Source of the DNA: Actinomycetota bacterium
GTDB taxonomy: Bacteria > Actinomycetota > Thermoleophilia > Solirubrobacterales > Solirubrobacteraceae
Assembly (NCBI GenBank): GCA_005888335.1
Contig: VAWY01000030.1
Coordinates: 1 to 62,009 of the forward strand
Direction of reading: 5' to 3'
Length of the DNA: 62,009 bases
Shown: positions 52,594 through 60,563 of the stretch, in pieces
Layout of the letters: the number at the start of each line of letters is the position of its first letter
Numbering within the stretch: the stretch's first letter is position 1
Made by a program: the position numbers and the translations under genes
Notes under the pieces: model-generated
Databases searched by the model: none
The model's input: only the letters and a program-made list of their open reading frames with translations
Told to the model about the DNA's origin: nothing

Positions 52594-53541
52594 CTAGGCG
52601 ACCTGCGGCCCGTCGCCCTCGACCGCGTCGACGGACGCCCCCTGGCCGGCGGGGGCGAGCGCGAGCTGGGGGACGGCGCCGGGCGCCGGGGCGGTCGGGA
52701 GCGCCGCGTGGCCGAGCTTCGGCCGGCGGCGGAGGTTCATGCGCCCGGTCTCGCGGTGCACGGCGACCTGGCGGCGCAGAAGCACGGCGATAAGCGTCCA
52801 GACCAGGATCGAGAGGTCGAGGCGCAGGTGGTAGCGCATCGCGTAGAGGCGGTCCATGCCCATCTTCTGGGGCAGGATGCGCTCGAGGTAGTGGGCGGTC
52901 GGGTCCTCGTCGTCGAGGATCCGGCTCTCCTCGGCGAAGGCGATCTGCGACAGACCCGTCACGCCCGGGCGGACGCGCAGGATCTCCACGAAGTCCTCGC
53001 GGTGCATCGAGACGAAGGCCGGGTCCTCGGGGCGGGGCCCGATGAGGCTCATGTCGCCGCGGACGACGTTCCACAGCTGGGGCAGCTCGTCGAGCTTGGA
53101 CTTGGCGAGCCACCGGCCCACGCGCGTGAACCGGACGTCGGCGGCCGTCGTCAGCGCCGGGCCCGACGCCAGGTGGTGCATCTTGCGGAACTTGTACATC
53201 CGCAGCAGCCGGCCGCGATGGCCGATCCGGCGCGCCGTGTAGAGCACCGGCCCGCGCGAGTCGAGCTTGATGGCGAGCGCGACGAGCGCGATGACCGGCA
53301 CCGCGAGGAGCAGCAGCGTCGCGGACACGACGATGTCGACGGTGCGCTTGACCGCGGCCCGCGCCAGCGTTCCCCCGACGGGCGCGGGGTCGGCCGCCAG
53401 CTCGCGGCGCAGCGCGAGCAGCTCGAGGTGATGGCCCGCCTCGAGGGTGACCTCGTCGTGCGGGGAGCGCGCGTCGGCGATGCCGAGCAGCGCCTGATCG
53501 TGGCCCGGGCGCATGGTCACAGCCATGGTTTCGGACCCCAT
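52594..53541 (-). CDS. Initiating sugar transferase (polyprenyl-phosphate glycosylphosphotransferase)
   Basis: 315 residues. One membrane hairpin (about 70-90) followed by the bacterial sugar transferase core: KRTVDIVVSATLLLLAVPVI, SRGPVLYTARRIG, RMYKFRKMH, KSKLDELPQLWNVVRGDMSL and IGPRPE. It lacks the extra N-terminal membrane domain of WcaJ. It loads the first sugar phosphate on undecaprenyl phosphate for exopolysaccharide or cell-wall glycan. The C-terminal 40 residues are Pro/Ala-rich. ATG at 53541, or 53526. Confidence 0.92.
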   Translation of the reverse strand: MGSETMAVTMRPGHDQALLGIADARSPHDEVTLEAGHHLELLALRRELAADPAPVGGTLARAAVKRTVDIVVSATLLLLAVPVIALVALAIKLDSRGPVLYTARRIGHRGRLLRMYKFRKMHHLASGPALTTAADVRFTRVGRWLAKSKLDELPQLWNVVRGDMSLIGPRPEDPAFVSMHREDFVEILRVRPGVTGLSQIAFAEESRILDDEDPTAHYLERILPQKMGMDRLYAMRYHLRLDLSILVWTLIAVLLRRQVAVHRETGRMNLRRRPKLGHAALPTAPAPGAVPQLALAPAGQGASVDAVEGDGPQVA

Positions 53542-53749
53542 AGATCAGACGTATGGACCAATGGTCCCCCCTCGACGAACGTTCTACCCGTCTGCTGTAG
53601 TGCGATCGCCTTTTCTGGCTGGCGGCCTGACGACACTCCGAAACCTATCCGGAAAGCGCCCCTGCGCCGGCAAAAGCCGCCTGCAAGTCACAGGTTTGAC
53701 ACGGGAATTGGCGCTCAACCTCCCAGCGCACCCGAAGATCCCCCCTTCG
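53542..53749. promoter_or_regulatory. Divergent regulatory region of the glycan cluster
   Basis: 208 bases without a gene. Contains the palindrome GGACCA-A-TGGTCC (53555-53567), less GC-rich than its surroundings, and a TTTGACAC stretch near 53696 that could be a -35 box for the ligase gene. No regulator gene is adjacent. Confidence 0.4.
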
Positions 53750-55801
53750 ATGTCCGCCGTCACCGCACGTGATCCGCGTCCCCGGCGGCCCGCGCCAGCG
53801 CCCCGCTGGGACGCCCTGGCGGCGCGTCTGGTGCCCTGTCTGCTGGTCCTGGCGCTGTGGTTGGCGGTCATCCCGGCGTCCGGCGGCTACTTCCCTCGTA
53901 CCTGGTACCCCGCTGCGCTTGCAAGTCTCCTGCTTTTCTGTGCGATGTGCGTCGCTAGACGCCGATCGGTGCCCGCTGACGGCACGGCGCGCGCGGTCCT
54001 GGGCCTGTTCGCGGCCCTCGTGGCCTGGTCCTTCCTCTCGATCGCCTGGGCCGGCTCTCCCGGTGACGCGTGGGAGGCGGCCAACAAGCTCCTGCTGCCG
54101 CTGGGCGCCGCGGCGACGATCGCGCTGATCCCCTGGACGCGCGGGACCCTGACGACCGTCCTTGGCGTCTGGTCGCTCGGCGTGGCCCTCTTCTGCGCCT
54201 CGCGCCTCGTCACCTGGCTGCGCGCCGACGACCTGCTGGCGTTCGTCGAGCCGGCGTCGGGGCGGATCGACGACCCGCTGGGCTATCCCAACGCCAGCGC
54301 CGCCCTGCCCGTCATGGGGATGCTCGGCGCGCTGGCGCTCTCGTCGGTGCGCGAGACACCGCCCGCCGTGCGGGCCGCCGCGCTGCCGGTCGCCGTCTTC
54401 CTGGCCGAGTTCTCGCTGTTCTCGCAGAGCCGCGGCGCGATCGTCGGCGGCGTCGTCGCCCTGGTGGCCCTGGTCGTCCTCGCGGGCGATCGCGGCCGCC
54501 TCGCCGTGCGCCTGGCGGTGGGCGCGGCGATCGTCGCGCCGGCGGTCGGTCCCGTACTCGCGGTCGGCGACGCGGTGCTCGACCTGCGGCTCGCCACCGG
54601 CCCCCTGCATCACGCGGCGCGATGGATCGCCGCGACCGTCGTCGTCGCCGCGCTCGCGGGCGCGGCGCTGGCCGTGCTGGACGCGCGCGTGCGCCCGTCG
54701 GCGCGGACGTCGCGCGTGGCCGGCGTCGTCGCGACCGGCCTGGTCGCGGTCGCGCTGCTCGGCGCGGCCGTCGCCTACGGGGGCCGCGTGTCGGACTGGG
54801 CGCGGGAGGCGTGGAGGGCGGGCACGGCGCCGAGCGGCGAGAGCCGGCTGCTCAGCCTCGCCCCCGAGGAGCGCCCCGACTACGCGCGCGTGTCGCTCGA
54901 CCTGTTCACCGAGCGGCCGCTCGAGGGCGCCGGCGTCGGCAACTTCGGGCGCGAGTACGACGCGCGCCGGCACTTCGAGAAGCACTCGCGCTACGCGCAC
55001 GACATCTGGCTGCGCGCGCTCGGCGAGACGGGCGCGGTCGGCTTCCTGCTCCTCGTCGGGCTCGTCGCCGCGCTCGCCGTGGGCGTGCTCTCGCGGTGGC
55101 GCCGGCACGGGCCGTACGAGCGCACGCTCATCGCGGCCGCCGTGGCCGTCGGCACCTACCTGCTCGTGCACGGCTCGCTCGACTGGCTCGACGAGTATCC
55201 GGCGCTGGTCCTTCCCGCCGTCGGCCTGCCGGTCGCCGCGCTGGCGCTGCACCGGCCGGGCCGGCGCCGGCGGTCAGGACGGCCCAAGCCCTTCGCCCAG
55301 CGCTCGCCGTGGCCGTCGCGGCTCGCCGGCGCCGCCGTCGGCCTCGCCGTGCTCGCGGCGCTGGCGTCGTTGCTGCCGGCCTGGGTCGCCGTCCGCTACG
55401 AGGAGCGAGCGCGCCAGGCGTGGACCGCCGCTCCGGCCGCCGCGTTCGACGACCTGCGCCGCGCCGCCGAGCTCAACCGGCTGTCGATCGATCCGCTGAT
55501 CACCGAGGGCTCGCTGGCCCTCCAGCTCGGCCGGGCCAACCGCGCCCGGTCGGCCTTCCGCCAGGCGCTCGGGCGCGAGCAGCACTGGTACCCCTACCTC
55601 GCGCTCGCGGTGCTCGAGGCTCGCGACCGCCGTTACCCGGCCGCCCGCGCGCTGCTCGCCCGCGCCGCCGCGCTCGACGCGCGGGACCCGGTGATCGCCT
55701 ACGCGCGCGCCCGGATCGACCACGACAGGCCGGTCGATCTCGCCGGACTCACCCGGCAGGCGCTGGACAACCCGCTTTTCAGACCCGTCCAAATGCCGTA
55801 G
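53750..55801 (+). CDS. O-antigen ligase/polymerase family membrane protein with TPR-like tail
   Basis: 683 residues. About twelve membrane spans. The Wzy_C motif is RYAHDIWLRALGETGAVGFL, preceded by the periplasmic loop RPLEGAGVGNFGREYDARRH. From about 570 a soluble helical region with TPR-like repeats follows (AFDDLRRAAELNRLSIDPLI, ARSAFRQALGREQHWYPYLA, YPAARALLARAAALDARDPV). It polymerises or transfers lipid-linked glycan outside the membrane. The ATG at 53750 opens a cytoplasmic Pro/Arg-rich head; longer readings start inside the divergent promoter. Confidence 0.88.
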   Translation: MSAVTARDPRPRRPAPAPRWDALAARLVPCLLVLALWLAVIPASGGYFPRTWYPAALASLLLFCAMCVARRRSVPADGTARAVLGLFAALVAWSFLSIAWAGSPGDAWEAANKLLLPLGAAATIALIPWTRGTLTTVLGVWSLGVALFCASRLVTWLRADDLLAFVEPASGRIDDPLGYPNASAALPVMGMLGALALSSVRETPPAVRAAALPVAVFLAEFSLFSQSRGAIVGGVVALVALVVLAGDRGRLAVRLAVGAAIVAPAVGPVLAVGDAVLDLRLATGPLHHAARWIAATVVVAALAGAALAVLDARVRPSARTSRVAGVVATGLVAVALLGAAVAYGGRVSDWAREAWRAGTAPSGESRLLSLAPEERPDYARVSLDLFTERPLEGAGVGNFGREYDARRHFEKHSRYAHDIWLRALGETGAVGFLLLVGLVAALAVGVLSRWRRHGPYERTLIAAAVAVGTYLLVHGSLDWLDEYPALVLPAVGLPVAALALHRPGRRRRSGRPKPFAQRSPWPSRLAGAAVGLAVLAALASLLPAWVAVRYEERARQAWTAAPAAAFDDLRRAAELNRLSIDPLITEGSLALQLGRANRARSAFRQALGREQHWYPYLALAVLEARDRRYPAARALLARAAALDARDPVIAYARARIDHDRPVDLAGLTRQALDNPLFRPVQMP

Positions 55802-55814
55802 ACTCCGGCGCCGC

Positions 55815-56153
55815 ATGAAGTTCAATCCAAGAGGGGACTCACCAGGCATGCGAACAAGGATGTGCATCATCGCCTCGGTGTTGGTCGCGGCACTCAGTGT
55901 CCCGGCCGTGCCCGCGATCGCCGCGACGCCCACGCAGGATGCGTACGGGCAGGTGATTGCTGAGGTGGTGACCCCGAGCAAGAAGGCTCCCAAGCCGGTG
56001 CAGCAGGTCCAGGCGCAGCAGAACGCGCCCGTGGCCACGGCGCCGACCCGGGGAGCTCTGCCCTTCACCGGCCTCCAGGTCACGCTCGTGCTCCTGGCCG
56101 GGGCCGCGCTTCTGGGCGTCGGGGTCGCGCTGCGCCGGGCGACGAACCGCTAA
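55815..56153 (+). CDS. Small secreted protein with LPFTG sorting signal
   Basis: 112 residues: signal peptide (CIIASVLVAALSVPAVPAIA), a short Lys/Pro/Gln linker (KKAPKPVQQVQAQQNAPVAT), then LPFTG, a hydrophobic span (LQVTLVLLAGAALLGVGVAL) and a basic tail RRATNR. This is the layout of a sortase substrate, but the mature part is only about 50 residues. No sortase is in the window. The ATG at 55815 is 10 bases after TAGACT (55799-55804); the ATG at 55848 with GAGGGG upstream is an alternative start. Confidence 0.8.
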   Translation: MKFNPRGDSPGMRTRMCIIASVLVAALSVPAVPAIAATPTQDAYGQVIAEVVTPSKKAPKPVQQVQAQQNAPVATAPTRGALPFTGLQVTLVLLAGAALLGVGVALRRATNR

Positions 56154-56202
56154 ACCAGACAACTTCATGCCGACGCGGGGGGCCGTCTAGCGGCGGCTCG
56201 CC

Positions 56203-56346
56203 ATTACGCACGGTTCCGGGCGCCGCCGATCACCGCCTGACGCCACCCGACAACGGGATCATGTGCCTCGGCACAGTTCCGGTCGCCGTGCGGCGTCAGC
56301 CGGCGCCGGCGACACCCGGGCGACCGCACGTAATTGCGAACACCGG
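56203..56346. repeat. Compound extragenic repeat: inverted palindrome copy split by dispersed element copy 3
   Basis: 56203-56222 matches 52560-52580 inverted (one base missing) and 56315-56346 matches 52535-52566 inverted (32 of 32). Between them lies 56224-56311, which shares both end blocks (16 and 15 bases) with the 30573/58652 element at nearly the same spacing. Stem CTGACGCC (56237-56244) with GGCGTCAG (56292-56299), and TGTGC-CTCG-GCACA (56262-56275). It appears that one repeat is inserted in or joined to the other. Confidence 0.75.
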
Positions 56347-56348
56347 CA

Positions 56349-57500
56349 CTAGCGGCGGGCCGCCGTGGGTGCACCGCGGCCCTGTGCGGCCACGGCGTCG
56401 ATGACGCGATCCTGCTGCTCGCGCGTCATGTGGGCGAAGAGCGGCAGCGTGACCGCGCGCGCGGCGTAGGCGTCGGTCACCGGCAGCTCGGCGCGCGCGC
56501 CCGCGTAGATCGAGAACCCGTGCACGGGCGGGTAGTGCACGCTCGTCTGCACGCCCCGCTCGGCCAGCGCCGCGCGGAAGGTGTCGCGGTCGGCGCCCTC
56601 GTCGAGGACGATCGCGAAGAGGTGATGCGAGGACTCGAGCCCGCCCGCCGGCGCGAGCGCGCACGTCACGCCGAGCTCGCCGAACGCTCGCCGGTACCGC
56701 GCGTCGAGCTCGCGGCGCGCGGCGTTCTCGGCGTCCAGGCGGGCGAGGCGCCTGGTGGCCAGCGCGGCGCGCGGCTCGTCGATGCGGTAGTTGAAGCCGA
56801 GCGCGACGACGTCGTAGCCGCTGGCGTGCCCGCGGTGGCGGTCCCACGTCAGCGTCGTCATCCCGTGCGAGCGCAGCAGGCGGGCGCGCGCGGCCAGGTC
56901 ATCGTCATCGGTGACGAGCAGCCCGCCCTCGCCGACGGCGAGATTCTTGTTCGAGAACAGCGAGAACGCGCCGGCGCGGCCGAACGTGCCGAGGTGGCGG
57001 CCGCCCAGGCGCGAGCCGGCGGCGTGAGCGGCGTCCTCGAGCAGCAGCAGCCCGCGGCGCTCGCACAGCTCGCGCAGCGCGGCCGTCTCGCCGGCGTGGC
57101 CGCCGTAGGCCATCGTCATGACCGCCTTCGTGCGCGGCGTGATCGCCGCCTCGGCGGCGGCGGCCGACAGCCACGGCTCGGTCAGGCCGGCGACGTCGGC
57201 GAACACCGGGGTCGCGCCGGTGTAGGCGATGGCGTTGACCGTCGCCACGAAGGTCAGCGAGGGGACCACGACCTCGTCGCTCACGGCCAGGCCGGCGGCC
57301 AGGCAGATCAGGTGCAGCGCGGCGGTCCCGTTGGCCACCGCGAGCGCATGCCGCGCGCCCGTGTACGTCGCAAAGGCCCCCTCGAGCTCCTCGGTGCGCG
57401 GCCCCATGCTCAGCCAGCCGGAACGGTAGACGTCGGCCACGGCGGCGATGTCGGCCTCGTCGACCGTGACGTCGGCGAGCGGGACGGACCACCCTGCCAT
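56349..57500 (-). CDS. DegT/DnrJ/EryC1/StrS family aminotransferase
   Basis: 383 residues. PLP enzyme that aminates a nucleotide-linked keto-sugar. ALAVANGTAALHLICLAAGL, VVVPSLTFVATVNAIAYTGA, LLLLEDAAHAAGSRLGGRHL (cofactor Asp), SLFSNKNLAVGEGGLLVT with the PLP lysine, and GFNYRIDEPRAALATRRLAR. The ATG at 57500 gives MAGWSVPLADVTVDEADIAA, the normal N-terminus; longer readings are not conserved-looking. Divergent from the epimerase gene, with which it probably makes an amino sugar. Confidence 0.93.
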   Translation of the reverse strand: MAGWSVPLADVTVDEADIAAVADVYRSGWLSMGPRTEELEGAFATYTGARHALAVANGTAALHLICLAAGLAVSDEVVVPSLTFVATVNAIAYTGATPVFADVAGLTEPWLSAAAAEAAITPRTKAVMTMAYGGHAGETAALRELCERRGLLLLEDAAHAAGSRLGGRHLGTFGRAGAFSLFSNKNLAVGEGGLLVTDDDDLAARARLLRSHGMTTLTWDRHRGHASGYDVVALGFNYRIDEPRAALATRRLARLDAENAARRELDARYRRAFGELGVTCALAPAGGLESSHHLFAIVLDEGADRDTFRAALAERGVQTSVHYPPVHGFSIYAGARAELPVTDAYAARAVTLPLFAHMTREQQDRVIDAVAAQGRGAPTAARR

Positions 57501-57615
57501 GGGGCGCACGGTACTCAAGGCCCCCTCCGCTGCGCCGACTACCGGCGTGCCGGGGGTATCCTCGCTCACTTCGCGGGGCGCCCCTTGCCGCCGAATCGCT
57601 GCGCCCTCGCTCCAG

Positions 57616-58632
57616 ATGGTCCACGTCTCCGATCCCGCCGACTCCCGCTCGCGCACCCGGCAGACGGTCCTCGTGACCGGCGGCGCGGGCTACGTCGGCG
57701 TCCCCCTCGTCGACGAGCTCCAGCGCTCCGGCCGCGACGTGCGGGTGCTCGACGTGCTGCTGCATGGGCAGGAGGGCGTCGCCGCGCGGCTGCGCCAGCG
57801 CGGCGTGGAGGTCATCGTCGGCGACATCCGCGACCCGGACGCGCGCCGCTGCGCGCTCGACGGCGCCCAGGCCGTCGTCCACCTCGCCGCGATCGTCGGC
57901 GACCCGGCGTGCGCGCGCGACCCCGAGCTCTCGCAGGCCGTCAACGTCGACGGCTCGCACGCGCTGGCCGCCGACGCCCGGGCGCTCGGCGTCTCGCACC
58001 TGGTCTTCGCGTCGACGTGCTCGAACTACGGGCGCATGGCCGACCCGACGGTTCCGATCGGCGAGGACGGCGTGCTGGCGCCCGTCTCGCTGTACGCGCA
58101 GCAGAAGGTGGGCATCGAGCGCGAGCTGCTGGGCTCGTCGAACGGCATGGCGACGACGTGCCTGCGCTTCGCGACGGTCTACGGCGTGGCGCCGCGCATG
58201 CGCTTCGACCTCACCGTCAACGAGTTCACCCTCTGGCTGTGGGCGGGAAGGACGCTCGAGGTCTTCGGCGAGCAGTTCTGGCGGCCCTACATCCATGTCA
58301 ACGACGCCGCGCGCGCCGTCCGCACCGTCCTCGACGCGCCCGCCGACCACGTCGCCGGCGAGGTCTTCAACGCCGGCCGCTCGGCGGAGAACTACCGCAA
58401 GCTCGACCTCGTCGAGGCCATCCGCGAGCAGCTGCCCGACCGCGGGGAGGTCCGCTTCGTGCACCGCGACGAGGACCCGCGCGACTACAAGGTGAGCTTC
58501 GAGAAGATCCGCCGCGTGCTGGGCTTCGAGACCTCGCTGACGGTTCCGCTGGGGATCGCCGAGATCATCGCCACGCTCGAGCGCGGCGCCCTGCCGGACG
58601 CCTTCGATCGCCGCTACCGGAACATTCCCTAG
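57616..58632 (+). CDS. NAD-dependent epimerase/dehydratase
   Basis: 338 residues. VLVTGGAGYVGVPLVDELQR for NAD, VVHLAAIVGDPACARDPELS, catalytic Tyr-x3-Lys in YAQQK, and RPYIHVNDAARAV. Extended SDR acting on a nucleotide sugar; the exact reaction (4-epimerisation, dehydration or reduction) is not decidable. The ATG at 57616 leaves a 17-residue Ser/Arg head. The dispersed element copy 2 follows 20 bases after its stop. Confidence 0.92.
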   Translation: MVHVSDPADSRSRTRQTVLVTGGAGYVGVPLVDELQRSGRDVRVLDVLLHGQEGVAARLRQRGVEVIVGDIRDPDARRCALDGAQAVVHLAAIVGDPACARDPELSQAVNVDGSHALAADARALGVSHLVFASTCSNYGRMADPTVPIGEDGVLAPVSLYAQQKVGIERELLGSSNGMATTCLRFATVYGVAPRMRFDLTVNEFTLWLWAGRTLEVFGEQFWRPYIHVNDAARAVRTVLDAPADHVAGEVFNAGRSAENYRKLDLVEAIREQLPDRGEVRFVHRDEDPRDYKVSFEKIRRVLGFETSLTVPLGIAEIIATLERGALPDAFDRRYRNIP

Positions 58633-58651
58633 TGGGCCTCCTCGCAACGTC

Positions 58652-58785
58652 TCACACGAAATGGCGGACGCCGATCACCGCCTGGCGGCGTCCTCGGTCG
58701 GGGCAAGGGCTCCGCCCTTGCACCGACCCTGCGTCCTTGCCAGCCGGCGCCGGCGCCTGGCCATCTCGCGCGCGACGTCGCGAGG
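58652..58785 (+). repeat. Dispersed structured element, copy 2
   Basis: Matches 30573-30706 without gaps (about 88% identical). Here the inner hairpin is perfect: GGTCGG, G, GCAAGGGC-TCC-GCCCTTGC, A, CCGACC. The core ends 47 bases before the nucleotidyltransferase ATG at 58802, nearly the same distance as copy 1 from its gene. A GCCGGCGCCGGC palindrome follows the outer stem. Confidence 0.8.
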
Positions 58786-58801
58786 AGACCCACCGCTGCC
58801 C

Positions 58802-59539
58802 ATGAGAGCCGTCATCCTCGCCGGGGGGCTCGGAACGCGCCTGCGGCCGTACACGACGATCATCCCCAAGCCGCTCGTCCCGGTCGGCGACCGCCCGATC
58901 CTCGAGCACATCATGGGGCGCCTGGCGGGCTGCGGCGTGACCAAGATCGACCTCTGCGTCAGCCACCTGGGCGAGCTCATCCAGCTCTACTTCTCCCAGG
59001 AGGGCATGGTCCCGCCGGAGGTCGAGCTCGACTGGCACTGGGAGGACGAGCCGCAGGGGACCGCGGGCGCGCTGCGCAGCGTCCCGGGGCTCGACGAGAC
59101 GTTCATCACGATGAACGGCGACATCCTCACGTCGCTGGACTACCGCGAGCTCGTCGCCTTCCACCGCGAGCAGGGCGCGACGCTGACGATCGCCACGCAC
59201 GCGAAGGCGGTGCCCGTGGACCTCGGCGTCATCACGTCCGATGCGGGGCGCGTGGTCGGCTACGACGAGAAGCCGACGCTGCACTACGACGTCAGCATGG
59301 GCATCTACGTCTACGAGCCGCGCGCGCTCGCCTACATCGCCCACAACGGGCCGTGCCAGTTCCCCGACCTCGTCGTGCGCCTGCTCGAGGCGGGCGAGCA
59401 CGTGGCCGCGTTCAACAGCGACGCGGACTGGTACGACATCGGGACGCTCGACGAGTACGAGCGCGCCATCGCCGACACCAAGCTCTTCGCGAACGACGCG
59501 CCCGCCACGCGCCGGACCATCGGCCGCAACGGCGGATGA
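58802..59539 (+). CDS. Sugar-1-phosphate nucleotidyltransferase
   Basis: 245 residues. RAVILAGGLGTRLRPYTTII (nucleotide loop with GGxGTRLRP), PKPLVPVGDRPILEH, FITMNGDILT (metal Asp), and a C-terminus VAAFNSDADWYDIGTLDEYE typical of RfbA/mannose-1-phosphate guanylyltransferase-like proteins. It has no left-handed helix acetyltransferase domain. It makes the NDP-sugar for the glycan. ATG at 58802 after the dispersed element; its stop overlaps the GT2 gene (ATGA). Confidence 0.92.
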   Translation: MRAVILAGGLGTRLRPYTTIIPKPLVPVGDRPILEHIMGRLAGCGVTKIDLCVSHLGELIQLYFSQEGMVPPEVELDWHWEDEPQGTAGALRSVPGLDETFITMNGDILTSLDYRELVAFHREQGATLTIATHAKAVPVDLGVITSDAGRVVGYDEKPTLHYDVSMGIYVYEPRALAYIAHNGPCQFPDLVVRLLEAGEHVAAFNSDADWYDIGTLDEYERAIADTKLFANDAPATRRTIGRNGG

Positions 59540-60543
59540 GCGCGGCGCCGACCGTCGACGTCGTCATCCCCGCCTACGAGGAGGAGCGCCACATCGGGCG
59601 CTGCCTCGAGTGCGCCCTGGCGCAGGACTATCCGGCCGAGAAGGTCAGGATCTACGCGGTCGACGCCGGCGGCCGCGACGCGACGGGGCGGATCCTGCGC
59701 GAACGCGCGGCGGCCGAGCCCCGGCTGACCGTGCTGGGCGGCGAGCGGCGCCGCTGGCAGCCCGAGGCGCTCAACCTCGCGCTTGCAGCGGGCGACGGCG
59801 AGCTGGTCGCGCGCGTCGATGCGCGCTCCTTCATCGCGCCCGACTACCTGGTGCGCGCCGTCGAGGCGCTCGCCGAGGCGGGCCCGGAGGTCGCCGTCGT
59901 CGGCGGGCAACGCGACCACCGCGGCGAGACGCCGTTCGGGCGCGCGGTCGCGCTGGCCCAGACCTCCCGGCTCGGGGTGGGCGGCAGCGTCTACGCCAGC
60001 AGCGCCGAGCCGCAGCGGACGCTGGTCGACACGGTGCCCTACGGCGTCTTTCGCCGCTCGGCGCTGGAGGCGGTCGGCGAGTTCGACACGGCGCTGCCGG
60101 TCGCCGAGGACGAGGACATGACGTGGCGGCTGCGCCAGGCCGGCTACAAGGTCCTGCTCGACCGGGCGCTGGAGCAGGTCTACGTGCCGCGGTCGTCGTT
60201 CGGCGCCGCGTTCGCGCAGTACCGCGTCTACGGCCGCAACCGCGTCCGTGTCGTGCGCAAGCACCCCGGCTACCTGCGCCCCTACCACCTGGTCCCGGCC
60301 GCGGCGGTCGCGCTCGGCGGCGCGGCGGCCGCGCTGGCGCCGTTCTCGCGCGCGGCGCTGCGCGCGCTGTCGGCGGGCGCCGCGGCCTACGGCGGGCTGC
60401 TCGCGCTGACCGCGCTGCGCGCCGCGCCGCGCGAGCCGGCGCTGGCCGCGCGCGTCGCCGCGGCGTGCGTCGCGCTGCACGCCGGCTACGGCGTCGGGAT
60501 GCTGGGCGAGCTGACCGCCGGGAGCCCGCGCGCGGCTTCCTAG
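59536..60543 (+). CDS. Family 2 glycosyltransferase
   Basis: 335 residues. GT-A fold: VDVVIPAYEEERHIGRCLEC, the metal-binding DxD position as VARVDARSF, then VAEDEDMTWRLRQAGYKVLL with the catalytic ED, and one or two C-terminal membrane spans (about 260-330). It adds a sugar at the membrane to the lipid-linked chain. The ATG at 59536 overlaps the nucleotidyltransferase stop. Confidence 0.92.
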   Translation: MSAAPTVDVVIPAYEEERHIGRCLECALAQDYPAEKVRIYAVDAGGRDATGRILRERAAAEPRLTVLGGERRRWQPEALNLALAAGDGELVARVDARSFIAPDYLVRAVEALAEAGPEVAVVGGQRDHRGETPFGRAVALAQTSRLGVGGSVYASSAEPQRTLVDTVPYGVFRRSALEAVGEFDTALPVAEDEDMTWRLRQAGYKVLLDRALEQVYVPRSSFGAAFAQYRVYGRNRVRVVRKHPGYLRPYHLVPAAAVALGGAAAALAPFSRAALRALSAGAAAYGGLLALTALRAAPREPALAARVAAACVALHAGYGVGMLGELTAGSPRAAS

Positions 60544-60563
60544 ACTCGACGTCGCCGCACGCC

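Noticed and set aside
53600..53749. c-di-GMP riboswitch before the polysaccharide ligase
   Set aside because: Short pieces (AAACC, GGAAAG, GGCAAAAGCC) recall the GEMM motif, but the pieces do not fold into its two helices and the GGTAGCCGGGTT-type 3' part is missing. An Infernal search with the c-di-GMP-I model would settle it.
52535..56346. Composite transposon or integrated element bounded by inverted repeats
   Set aside because: No transposase or integrase and no target duplication was seen; the repeats follow stop codons as extragenic palindromes do.
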